Shown: positions 22,954-34,255 of the stretch, piece after piece | Position numbering within the stretch: position 1 is the stretch's first letter | How the letters are laid out: each line of letters begins with the position of its first letter | Assembly: GCA_947172415.1 (NCBI GenBank) | Contig: OX359200.1 | Span: forward strand, 2,668,501-2,732,500 | DNA length: 64,000 nt | Reading direction: 5' to 3' | Source: Chondrosia reniformis | Lineage: Eukaryota; Porifera; Demospongiae; Chondrillida; Chondrillidae | Position numbers and translations under genes: made by a program | Notes under the pieces: generated by a model | The model's database searches: none | What the model was told of the DNA's origin: nothing | Seen by the model: only the letters and a program-made list of their open reading frames with translations

Positions 22954-24487
22954 TACAAGCTATCAACCAATCAAAAAGAACCCAACATTGAAAATAGAAC
23001 GGAAGGTAACTGAAGTTCTCCGGTCACTGGAAAGAAATGGCAAACTCCCCAATGATCTGAGGAAGAGGGTTCAGAACCAACAGCGCTCCACCCCCCAGTT
23101 ATATGGACTCCCAACGATCCACAAGGCCAGTTGCCCCTTGAGACCTATTGTTTCCTCTATAAACTCCACTACCTAACACCTATCCAGATATCTGGCAAAT
23201 ATCCTGTCACCTTTGTGGGGGAACACTCCTCACTTTGTGAGGAACTCGGAGGACTTTGTGAAGAAAATCAAGGGATTACAAGTAGAGAATGAAGATAAGT
23301 TAATCAGTCGTGATGTGAAGAGCTTGTTTACAAAGGTACCTATAGATCTCTCCTTACAGATCATTGAGAGGAGGCTGAAGGAAGACAACACCCTATCAGA
23401 CCGGACCACTCTGGACCCTCCCACCATCACGATGCTCACAGAACTCTGTCTTAGGACAACGTACTTCCAGTACGGTAACGAGTTCTTTGAGCAGAAGGAT
23501 GGGGCAGCCATGGGCTCTCCTCTCTCTCCAGTGGTGGCAAACATCTTCATTGAAGAGTCTGAAAACGAAGCCCTCCAGGAGGCTGGCTCCAAACCTAGGC
23601 TCTGGCTACGTTATGTAGACGACACCTTTGTCATCTGGAGCCAAGGTAGGGATCAGCTGGAGGATTTTCTGTCTTTCCTTAATGGAAGACACGGAAACAT
23701 CCAGCTCACCATGGAGGAAGAGACAGATGGCTCTATCCCGTTTCTTGACGTGCTAGTGAAAAAGAACAAAGGAAGTTTGAGTACATCCATGTACAAAAAA
23801 GCAACCCACAGGGATAGATACCTTCGCTTCTCGTCTCATCACCATCCTAGGGTGAAAGCTGGCATTGCCCTCTGCCTCATGGACAGAGCGGAGAAGATCT
23901 GTGGTGCTGGATCCAGTGTCCTCCAAGAGGAAAAAGAGCACCTGAAAGGGGTACTCCAGGCCAATGGACACCCCAGTAAGGTTGCTGCTAGGCACATGAA
24001 GAAGAGACAACGGAGCCAGGGAAGTAGGGTAGATGGTGAACGTAAACTTTTTATTCCAAATGTGAAAGGCCTCAGTGAAATGATCTCCAGAACATGCTGG
24101 AAGATGAACATTGAAACCATCTTCACAAAGCAGAGATCACTGAGGAGTGTCCTCTCTAGGCCTAAACAACCACAGCTTACCATGGATATTAAAGGTGCCG
24201 TTTACCTGATCCCCTGTTCTAGTTGCCCTGCAGTGTATACTGGAGATACTGGAAGAATGCTAAAAGTCAGGATGGCGGAGCACAAACGTGGCGTCAGCAT
24301 GGGGGATGTGAACAATAGCTTAGCTGTTCACTCCCTAAAAACTGGCCATCCAATTGAGTGGAGCCAAGCCAGAGTGGTGGAGAGGGAAGAGAACTGGTAC
24401 AGAAGAAGGATTAAACAAGCCCTGAAGATCCAACAATGTCAGGTGAGAATGAACTTAGATCAAGGAATTGTACTAAGAAGTGGTTGA
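22940..24487 (+). pseudogene. Penelope-like reverse transcriptase / GIY-YIG endonuclease, one internal stop
   Basis: A single frame with one stop, TAA at 23174-23176 in place of an expected Tyr codon. Before it: LPNDLRKRVQNQQRSTPQLY, then GLPTIHK and RPIVSS. After it: DVKSLFTKVP, DGAAMGSPLSPVVANIF, the catalytic YVDD, IPFLDVLV, and the RT thumb. The endonuclease starts at GAVYLIPCSSCPAVYTGDTG with an EHKRG helix and REENWYRRR, placing the catalytic Arg and Glu. The motif before RT-A reads SRDVKS where SFDVKS is usual. The frame ends early at TGA 24485-24487 (others have Trp), losing ~30 residues. Penelope-like elements integrate by target-primed copying. Confidence 0.9.
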
Positions 24488-24620
24488 AAACCCTTTTTTA
24501 TGAATTCTCCCTTCAACTCTCCTTCTTCCGGAAATGATGCAACCAATGACATCACTGATGAGGTAATCGAAAATGGTGGGAAAAGATGCCTATAAATGTA
24601 GACACCTTGAGGACCAACAT

Positions 24621-24661
24621 CAGTCACTGAAGAAGACCCCCAGGGTCGAAACGTTTGGCAG
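24621..24661 (+). ncRNA. hammerhead ribozyme (Penelope type)
   Basis: Core CTGAAGA, stem II GACCC/GGGTC with CCA loop, GAAA, CGTT; stem I CAGTCA with TGGCAG. All essential bases present; stem III AACGTT needs pairing between two molecules. Confidence 0.78.
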
Positions 24662-24730
24662 AAAGAAGAGTCGAAAAAAAACTGTGTCTCTAGACGCTCT
24701 AAAAGTCGAAAGAAGAACCTTTACAAAGAT

Positions 24731-25148
24731 TATACATACAACTAGTTCATAAACTAGAACTAACAACTAGTACATAAAACTAGTATCTACTACCACAACT
24801 AATACCTACCTAGTACCTAATAAAACTAGTAAAAGAACAAACAGCTAGTAAATACAACCAATACTTACACATATGACTATCACATATAAATAGTACATAA
24901 CATAGTTCATACAACTAGTACATACACCTTGAAACTAGTACATACAACTAGTACATACAATTAGTACATGGAACAACTAAATCCAACTACTACGTACAAC
25001 TAGTACCTACAACTAGTAAATATAACTATTACTAGTACATACAACTAGTACATACAAGTATTAAATTAGTACATACAACTAGTACATACAACTAGTTGGT
25101 TAAAGTAGTACTATCAGCTAGTACACGCAACTAGTACCTACATTGTAC
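24731..25148 (+). repeat. satellite A block
   Basis: Diverged 13-bp repeats; ends with CATTGTAC (25141-25148), which recurs after LINE copy 3. Confidence 0.9.
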
Positions 25149-28100
25149 TTTAGAAACAAAAGCCTTAACGGAGAGCCTTGAACCTTGAGTAACTGGCTTG
25201 GACAACCCTCAGTCAGTTATGTTTTCCCTTCTTTGGGTTTTTAGTCAGAAGCCTCGGCTTTGCCTCCTTCCTGCAGCAGCAGACAGGTGCACGTCGGGCC
25301 AAAGTTGACCGTCATAATACAAGGGAGTACCTCCATACACCAATCCACCACTGATTTCCAGAGGTCGACAGGCTAGGACTGCGACAGGACTACTTATCGT
25401 CCAGGCCCCAATCCCTCAACAGATAGATGTCGCCTCAATATCCTTACAGCCGAACAGAGAACAGTTCTCTGCATGGCTCTCATCACTTCTACTGCACATT
25501 TTGAGAGCTTTGGAATTCCCCTAAGGTCTTCCAGGAGCGTATGGACTGTCCCCAAAGCACCAATTATCACCGGGACTACCTTAATTCGGTAGCCCCTAAA
25601 TTGTTTCCTCATATCAGCCGCCAGCTTCTGGTACTTTTGGAACATCTCTTGCCATCTTCCATTAATATTGCTGTCAGAAGGAACTGACATCTCAATAATG
25701 TAGATGGACTTACATATCCGATCCTCAACACTAAGTCTGGCCTTCTTTCTGTCATTTCTAAATCTGTAGGGAAGCTAGGATCCCACAAGATTTTGACAGA
25801 CCTATTCTCATAGACTGGTTTTGCTTCTAGTTTGTACCAGGGCTCTTCCTGCTGGAATCCATATTCTTTCAACAATCTCCACAACACTATCAGTATTTCC
25901 CTGACATGACTCTCTTCATAGCGAGAAAATCCCTTTGGCTCACACATGTTTAGTATGTGTTTGACCGTTTCCATAGCCTTGCCTCATACTCTGCACATTA
26001 GGAGGCTAGAATTCCTCAGAATCCTATTTTGGTACCACCTAGTGTGCAGCACATCATCTTGGGCTGCAAGAATCAGAGCCTCAGTTTGAGGTCTGAGTCT
26101 CCCCTCAGAAAGCCACACATAAGACTTCCTATTTGTGACTTGTCTGTGGTATGAGCCCTGGTGAGACTTTTCGGCTAGGTTACTATTTAACCTTTTTGTC
26201 TGAGCCTCCCAGAGATCACGTGCCACTCTCCTCCATTCTTACACTATTTTGTAAGGGATCTGTCTTTAGCCACATTTCCTGTTCTAGTTCTATTCCGTGG
26301 CTTCCCAGTATCAATCTGGCTTCTTTCAAGACAGTCCTCCTCTGCTTTGAGCACTCCAGCCACTTTTGGTGTTTAACCACAACAGCTGTGAGTGGATCAT
26401 TTGCAGTATGGAGGTATTTTACCAGATTTACAACAGCCCTATCATAATCCAAAGGAAAACTACAGAGCCCTCTACCACCTTGAGAGCGAGGCAAGTTCTC
26501 AAGCTCAATGGCAGAGTTATAGTGATGAAACCGGTACTTTCTCATGATCTTTCTCACCATTCGGTCCAGTTTTGGAAGCTCACGTTGAGTCCACTTCAAA
26601 ACTGGGTAAGAGTATCTCAATAGAGAGGCACACAACATGTTAGAGGCTTCTGCAGCATTCTTACCATTGAGGTGAGGGCCCCACACTTTGTGGAATCTCC
26701 TCCTCAATTCATTGATCAAGCAAGCTTTGACCTTGACAGTTGTTCTAGCTCTAGGTACTTATAGGTAGTACCCTTCTCAAGGCTCCTTATGGATTCTTCA
26801 CTGCGTTCATTTTTGTGTGGGCCAGCCAGAACCTTCCCCTTTTCCATGTGAGCTGTACCACAGTTTCTCACTCCAAACCTTATGCCAATGGCATTTGAGG
26901 TTCTCTCCACACATTCCATGGCTTCCCTGAGTTTATCAGGCCCTCCAGGATATATCTTAAGGTCATCCATGTACAAGAAGTGTGACATGGTGTTCCTTTT
27001 CCCATTATGCCAGAGGGTATATCTCTTGTTTCTGTGAAGAACTTGGGATATGGGAGCTATGGCCAGACAAAAGAGTAGTAGTGATAAGGAGTCCCCTTGG
27101 AAGAGTCCCTTGTTATATTTAACAGGGATGCTCCTAACCACCTTTCCCGCAGTCCTCAACTCAAGCACATCCCAGTGTTTAGAGACGAGCTCTATAGTCC
27201 TCCTGATCCAATCTGCGCATTTGATGGTTTTTAGCACCTTCGTCACCCACTTGTGAGGCACGCTGTCATATGCCTTCTCAAATCAATCCATGCCACACTA
27301 AATGGCTTGCCCATAATTTTGGCATCTAGACCGATTGTTTGATCCAGCAGTAGACAGTCCACACAGCCCCACCTCCCTTTTCTCATGACCCTTTGGGCCA
27401 TAGGCAAAAGATTGTAAGTGTAGGTGTAAGTGAGTAGTTCTGATGCAATGTATGCTGTGACAGCCTTGTACATTGTGTTGAGGCATGCAATAGGTCGGTA
27501 GTTGGCCGCACCTTTCGGGTCACCCTTTTTGGGGATGAGTAGAGTGCGACCCTTTGTAAGCCAGTCAGGGACTGACAAATCTCCACTCAGCACCCTCCGT
27601 AGTACATCCGCCAAGGCAGACTGTGCAGAGGGGAGTGCTTACCACCAAAAAGTGTGGATGCCATCTGGCCCAGGGGCAGCCCAGCTTTTTCCTTTTTCAA
27701 GGCTTTCCGCAGTTTTGCCTCATCAATGCTTTCGGGACTTTCAGAGGAGGTTCTACCCACCCTCTTTTTGGTTTCCTTTAGCCATTCTTTCATCCCTGGG
27801 TCGTCTTAGTTGACCTTACCAACAGTACCTACACTCTTTGTCCAAATGTCTCTTACTGCTACAATTGAAGGAGCTTCATTGGAGGTTGGAACATTGCCAT
27901 TCAACTGGAATTTCCTTTGGGTATTCCTAAGGTGGTTTTGTTCCTGGAATGTCCTGCCTTCAGCCGCTCTTGTAGGGTCCAGACCCTGAGTTTCCCCAGT
28001 GTCTGTTACCGAGCTCTGATCAGCACATTCAGGTTTAATGAATAGAACTCCCTCCTAAGCTTTCTTCGGAGTACTTTCTGGCATTTGCTCATAGGATTAT

Positions 28101-28720
28101 TACTCTGTTGATGCGCTATTTCCACATCCAACCAGGCAAGCAGTCTTCAAAACCTCAGGCCTTTGGCCTGAAGGTCACTTATGTGACCTTCCTGTCTCTT
28201 ACAACCCTTCTGATTGTCTGATTTCCTTCCCTGGTCGTGTGGCTGCAATTTGTAGGTTGTTTTTCCCCTCACAGCCATAGCAACAGAGTAGACCAGGCAG
28301 TTCAGGTGCCAGGCCAATCTAGGGCCTTCCTGCCACTCTTTCTCCACCCAATCATTGGTTTCCTGAAGCAGTGCCGCCCCTCAGGGTTTTCTATCAGCAA
28401 AGGTTTCTTTCGGAGACTGGCATCTTTTGCTTTGCCAAAAAGTGATCATTGCCACTTGTCCAGGGACAGAGATAATCATGTGTGGCAGTTACAACAGGGA
28501 CTATAAACAGCTCACCATTTTGTTCAGTCCCAGCCTGAACTTGGTGAAGCTCTTCCTTTCCCTGGGCTCTCACACCTTCCTCCACAGTCCCAGTTAGGTG
28601 TGGCTACACCACGCGAGTCAGGTTCCACAAGGTTTAGTCTCAAGAGACCTTGACCTCTTCGGATTCTACTAACTCTTGTAGTTAGCTCTACCTTTGTGGT
28701 TTTATGGTCTGGCATTGCAG
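25149..28720 (-). mobile_element. R2-type LINE copy 3, 5'-truncated, with TSD
   Basis: The 3' end TTTAGAAACAAAAGCC matches copy 2. The 5' side stops within the second N-terminal unit, at GGTCTGGCATTGCAG. An 8-bp duplication CATTGTAC flanks it (25141-25148, 28721-28728). 5' truncation with a duplication is typical of target-primed LINE insertion. Confidence 0.88.
25394..28715 (-). pseudogene. LINE copy 3 reverse transcriptase / endonuclease, heavily frameshifted
   Basis: Fragments in all three minus frames cover the whole protein downstream of the N-terminus: RT start RRVLSGDLSVPDWLTKGRTL (27614), FQGDSLSLLLF and YMDD (27261-26716), the post-RT region (26719-26216), SHQGSYHRQVTN (26226), the endonuclease RPDLV (25974) and the C-terminus GLGPGR (25394). 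At least nine frame breaks are visible, and the CCHC region is damaged (stop near 25984). It is much older or less constrained than copy 1. Confidence 0.88.
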
Positions 28721-29515
28721 CATTGTACCTACTATAACTAGTACTAGAACGTACAACTAGTCAATACAGCTAGTACATGTAACTTGTGCTGGCAATGAGT
28801 ACATACAACTGGTACAAACAACTGGTACATATAACGAGTACATACACATATAACTATCACATATAAATAGTACATATACCAAGTTCATACAACTAGTACA
28901 TACGAGTAGTACATACAATTAGAAAGTAGTAAATACACCTAGTACATACAAAAAGTACATACAACTAATACACACAACTAGAAACTAGTACATACAACTA
29001 GTTTATAGAACGAGTACGTAATACTAGAACATACAAATTGAGTATACAATGAGTACATAGCTACTACGTATAACTAGTATATAGAAACAACTAGTACCTA
29101 CAACTGGTACATAACTTGTATATACAACTAGTACATACAACTAGTACATAGGCAGTACATACAACTAGTACATACAACAAGTACCTAACACTAGTCAATA
29201 TAACTAGTACTAGTACATGCAACTACTACATACAACTAGTACATACAATTAGCACCTACAATTAGTACATACAACTAGTAAATACAACTAGTACATTAAA
29301 GTAGTACTAAAAACTAATACATACTGCGAGCACATACAACTAGTACATATAACGAGTACATACACATATAACTATCACATATAAATAGTACATATACCAA
29401 GTTCATACAACTAGTACATATGAGTAAGCCATACAACTAGAAAGTAGTACATACAAGTCGTTCATAGTACGAGTACATAAAACTATTATATACAACTACT
29501 ATATAAACAAGAAAG
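28721..29515 (+). repeat. satellite A block, last in forward orientation
   Basis: Diverged 13-bp repeats. A stretch with ACATATAACGAGTACATACA near 28830 recurs near 29340. Beyond this block the satellite reads in reverse. Confidence 0.9.
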
Positions 29516-30654
29516 CAGAGCATACAACTACTATATACATACAGCAAATACCAATATAATAATAATAATATATACAATAAAATAATGTATTGCCATTAAA
29601 AGTGCAAGTCACTGCTAACCGTTTTTAATATATACATTCATATATAATAAAGTCATTAATATTCAATGTTATGTCCACTACGGGTAACAATGGCAACCAT
29701 TGTTGGATCTGGTGGTGGAGACGTGGACGGTTTGGTAGCTCTGATAGCAATAATGGCAGGTCTGAGAAGACTGAATGTGATTCTTTGTCTGATCCAGATC
29801 ATCACCTTCTAATAGGTGTTACCTCTTTTGGCGGAAATTATGGATGCCAATTGTTTGAAAAAAATGGATGCTGCTGGTCCCATACCCCCTGTGGCTGAAA
29901 GGACTAGAGGGGTGAAAGTTCCCGGCTCAAGCTCTCTAATTCTTTGATCATATACTCGTCTCTTCTCCTTCTCATGATGCTGATACACTGTCTTGATTGG
30001 CTTGTTTCTGTTACTGGACGCCGAGGGGTTAAACATCCTTACATCTAAAAATGTGTCTTGGTGTACATTCCAAAAACCAGTGCATTTCACATCGACTCTG
30101 CCCGCATCTTCAGTGTTGGCACACCTGCCCCTCAGCACTTCTCCTGTGAGTGTTGCAGTATTGGCTCAGTTTGTACGTTGTGTGTGACCTCTTGTAGTAA
30201 TGTGGCAGTGAGTCCCTAATCTCATTGTGACGTTTGATGACATGTCCACCCCTGCAGCAGCTCAGAGCATGCTCGACTCCATTTGCCTTTCCACATACAC
30301 ACATATTGGGCATTCCTGTTTGTCACCACCCATACCTCAATGCAATGGCATCGCGGAAGGCTCCCTTGTGCAGGGAAAAACCATGTTCTTCCACTAGGGA
30401 GTGTTTAGCCATGAAGATGACCCTTTTTGCTCTGCCAGAGACAACGCCTTTCTTTCATTAGCACTCACTTCCTTTCGCACTGCCTCAGCCTTTCTTTGCT
30501 GTTCTTCCTTGTTCTCAAACTGCCCTGACTTGGCAAGTCTACCCTGCTCTGCATCAATCTGGGCTTCATTGGTTTCCTCTTTGCTTCGAATAGAGTTCTT
30601 CAAAGTTTCAGTTACCTTCCTCGCAGCGCTATACAACCGATCTGTTACTATTTA
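29516..30654 (-). mobile_element. retroelement C-terminal fragment at the satellite A orientation switch
   Basis: Non-satellite sequence with minus-strand coding remnants of an invertebrate retroelement. The left ~150 bases (AATAATAATATATA, AT-rich) look like its 3' non-coding end. Satellite A is in opposite orientations on the two sides. I see no target duplication. Confidence 0.6.
29671..30636 (-). pseudogene. retroelement C-terminal domain: zinc knuckle plus putative nuclease
   Basis: In sense order: a charged coiled-coil-like stretch (EEQQRKAEAVRKEVSANERK), then LVEEHGFSLHKGAFRDAIAL, a CCHC-like motif CVCGKANGVEHALSCCRGGH followed by RHNEIRD, then ANTEDAGRVDVKCTGFWN and TFLDVRMFNPSASSNRN, then TPLVLSATGGMG and a basic end RQRITFSLLRPAII. 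This order is common at the C-terminus of a widespread invertebrate retroelement family. The D-V-R segment may be a nuclease of PD-(D/E)XK type, which is inference. At least three frameshifts and a TGA after RYGW break it. The RT itself is absent. Confidence 0.6.
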
Positions 30655-33389
30655 TCAGTTGTACTTATTTGTACTAGTTTTATGTACTAGTTGCGTGTAA
30701 TTGTTTTCGGTAATAGTTTTATTTACTAGTTGTAGTTACTAGTTGTATGTAGAAGTTTTATATGCTAGTTGTATTTACTAATATCTATCACTATATATTA
30801 GTTGTATGTACTAGTTGAATGTACTAGGTGTAAGTACTAGTAACCATCTGTATTTGCTAGTTGTATGTATTAGTTGTAGATATGTCCTAGTAAGTAGTTG
30901 TATGTACTAGTTATATGTACTAGTTGTTTGTACTAATTGTATGTATATACTAGTTGTATGTACTAGTAAGTAGTTGCATATACTAGTTGTATGTACTAGG
31001 TGTATGTACTAGTTGTATTTAGTTTTATGTACTAGTTGTATGTAGTAGTTGTTTGTAATTGTTTTATGTACTAGTTATATGTAGTAGTTGTTTGTAATTG
31101 TTTTATGTACTAGTTGTATGGACTAGGTGTATGAACTAGTAACAATCTCTATTTGCTTGTTGTAAGTACTAGCTCTATGGAATATTTGTATGTAGTTATA
31201 TGGACTAGTTGTATGTACTAGTTGTAAGTACTAGTAACTATTTGTATTCATTAGTTGTACGTACTAGTTGTATGTACTAGTTGTATGTACTAGTTTTATG
31301 TACAAGCTGTGTATACTAGTTGTTTTAACTAGTTTTATGTACTAGTTGTTTCAACTAGTTGTATATAGTTATAAGTACTACTTGTATGTAGTAGTGGTGT
31401 GTAATTTTTGTATGTAATAATTATATTTAATAGTTGTAGTTACTAGTTTTATGTACTAGTTGTATGTACTAGTTGTTTGGACTAGTTGTATAAATGTTCT
31501 AGTAAGTAGTTGTATGTATTATATAGTTATATGAACTAGTTCTATGTATATACCTGGTGTATGGGCTAGTTGTATGTACTAATTGTACTAGTTGTATGTA
31601 CTAGTAAGTAGTTGCATGTACAAGTTGTGTGTACTAGGTGTGTGTACTAGTTGTATGTAGTTATATGTAGTAGTTGTATGTATTAGTTGTGTGTAATTAT
31701 TTTATGTACTGGTTATATGTAATAGTTGTATTTACTAGTTGTATGCACTATATAGTAACTAGTTGTATGTACTAGTTGTTTGAAGTAGGTGTGTGTAGTT
31801 ATATGTACTACCTGTATGTATAGGTTGTGTGAAATTAGTGTGAAATTAGTGTATGTACTATTTATATTTACTAGTTGTAGTTACTAGTTGCATGTGCTAG
31901 TTGTATGTACTAGTTGTATGTACTAGTAACTAGATATATTTACTAGTTCTATCTACTAGTTCTATGTACTACTTGTATGTACTAGTTGTATGACCTAGTT
32001 GTATGTACTAATTATATGTTCTCGTTGTATGTTATAGTTGTATTCACTAGTTGTATATAAGTTCTAGTTAGTTGTTCTATGTACTAGTTATATGTACTAG
32101 TTGTATTTACTAGCTGTATATACTAGTTGTCTGTACTAATTGTATGTACTGGTTGTATGTACTAGTAAGTACTTGCATGTACTAGTTATATGAACTATTT
32201 GTATGTACTAGTTGTATGTACTATATTCACGAATAATATGTACAAGTATCAATCTGTTATTTAGTAGTTGCATGTACTATTTATATGTACCAGTTGTATG
32301 TACTAGTTGTATATACTAGGTGTCAGTACTAGTAACTATCTGAATTTACTAATTGTATGTACTAGTTGTATATAGTTATATGTACTAGTTGTATGTAATA
32401 GTTGTGAGTAATTGTTGTATGTCCTACTTATATGTACCCGTTGTATGTACTAATTGTATATACTAGTTGTATAGATTAGCAAGTAGTTGCATGTACTAGT
32501 TTTAAGTACCAGTTCTATATATTAATTTTATGTGAAGGCTGTATGTACTGGTTGTATGTACTAGTCAAAAGTAGTAGTTGTTTGAATTCGTTGTATGTAG
32601 TTATATGTACCACTAGTATGAACTAGGTGTGTGTCATTTTTGTATGTACTAGTTATATTTACTATATAGTTGTAGTTAGTAATTGTATGTACCAGTTGTT
32701 TGAACTGGATGTATGAAGTTATATTTTCTATTTGTATGTACTAGTTGTGTGAAATTTGTGTATGTACTAGTTATATTTACTAGTTGTGAGTTAAAGTTAT
32801 TTGTACTAGGAACTAGATATATGTACTAGTTGTATGTACTACTTGTATGTACTAGTTGTGTGAAATTTGTGTATGAACGAGTTATATTTACTAGTTGTGT
32901 GTTAGGGTTGTTTGAACTAGTAACTAGATATATGTACTAGTTGTATGTACTAGTTCTATGTATTAGTAAGAAGTTGCTTGTACAAGTTATATGTACTAGT
33001 TGTACGTACTAGCTGTATGTACTAATTGCTTGTACTAGTAACAATCTATATTTACTAGCTGCATGTAGTAGTTTATGTACTAGTTGTATGTATAAGTTGT
33101 ATGTACCAGGTGAATGTACTAGTAACAATCTGAATTTACTAGTTGTATGTATTAGTTGTATATTGTTATTTATACTAGTTGTATGTACTAGTTGTATGTA
33201 CTAGTTTTGTGTAATTGTTGTATGTACTAGTTATAAGTACTATTTGTATGTACTGATTGTAGGTACTAGTTGGATGTTTTAGTAAGTTGTTGCATGTACT
33301 AGTTGTATGTACTAGTCGTAAGTAGTAGTTGTTTGATTTAGTTGTAGGTTGTTATATGTACTACTGGTATGTTCTAGGCGTACGTAATT
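30655..33389 (-). repeat. satellite A block, reverse orientation
   Basis: Same repeat as left of 29.5 kb but reverse complemented (TAGTTGTATGTACTAGTTG). Nothing else seen. Confidence 0.92.
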
Positions 33390-33460
33390 GGGGCGCCACA
33401 GGCGCCCTTATATTGTTTTCAGAAATTATGTTAACGTATGGCTTCCTGTTCGTCGTCTTG

Positions 33461-33493
<33 letters not shown>

Positions 33494-33790
33494 CTGTCAA
33501 AAAATGGTGGACGTTTGGCTAGCTTTCATTTTCTAGCTTAAAATTACCTTTCTCTTCCTTAGCGTAAAACATTAAACGAACGAAATGGACTTAAAAACCA
33601 CCCTTACTAATACTATGTAACGTAAAGCTTTGGCAAAAACATTTTCTACGAGATATGGCCTTCAAAAATTGACGGCCAACAAGAGTCGATCAAAATCGGT
33701 TAACCGTATATCTATGAGAACCAGCCAAGTAGTTCGAGTTTACTTAGGGGCGCCTGGCACCCTACGAGTTTTTTTAACTCGAACTCCTTG
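33390..33790 (-). mobile_element. hairpin-ended element, copy c (subfamily 2)
   Basis: Reverse-orientation match to copy b over its whole length: GGGGCGCC ACA GGCGCCC hairpin at the left, then AAGCCATACG (reversed), a long TATATA run, and the folded end AAACTCGAACT at the right. It sits in reversed satellite A, so relative to the satellite its orientation is the same as in copies a and b. Confidence 0.65.
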
Positions 33791-34203
33791 TTTTTGTATA
33801 TACTAGGTATATTTACTATATAGTTGTAGTTACTAAATGTAATTACTAGTTGTTATTTACTAGTTGTATGTACTAGTTGTGTGTAATTGTTGTATGTATT
33901 AGTTATATGTACTAGTTGTATGTACTAGTAAGTAGTTGCATATACTAGCTATATGTACTAGTTGTATGTACTAAGTTGTATGTACTAGGTGTATGTACCA
34001 GTTGTATGTACAATGTGTATGTACTAGTAACAATCTCTATTAACTATTTGTCTATACTAATTGTATGTAGTTATATGTTCTAGTTGTATGTTCTATTTGT
34101 GTGATATTGTTGTATGTACTAGTCATATGTACTAGTTGTATGTACTAGCTCTATGTACTAGTTATGCATACTAGTTGTATGTACTAGTTGTATGTACTTC
34201 TTG
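33791..34203 (-). repeat. satellite A block, reverse orientation, ends at A/B boundary
   Basis: TAGTTGTATGTACTAG repeats up to GTACTTCTTG, where satellite B begins abruptly. No satellite A is seen to the right. Confidence 0.9.
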
Positions 34204-34255
34204 TGGGATATATTGTGCTAAAACTATAGGTTATTTTATAGGATATATTAAGCAA

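Larger units (their letters stand above)
22610..24730 (+). mobile_element. Penelope-like element with RT and GIY-YIG endonuclease
   Basis: Flanked by an exact 11-bp duplication TATACATACAA. A 37-base tail (22610-22646) precedes an inverted 3' end (22647-~22953) holding a terminal repeat and C-terminal codons. Then a plus-strand RT-endonuclease frame (22940-24487) and the direct terminal repeat ending CCTTTACAAAGAT at 24730. It is the most complete Penelope copy in the window, though 5'-truncated. Confidence 0.9.

Noticed and set aside
33329..33541. 70-codon open frame ending in a YIYIYIYVYIY tract
   Set aside because: Spans satellite A and the TATATA run of hairpin element copy c; no coding character.
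4524..34203. Regularly spaced short repeats suggesting a CRISPR array
   Set aside because: Repeats are contiguous ~13-bp monomers without unique spacers, and there are no cas genes; the sequence is eukaryotic.
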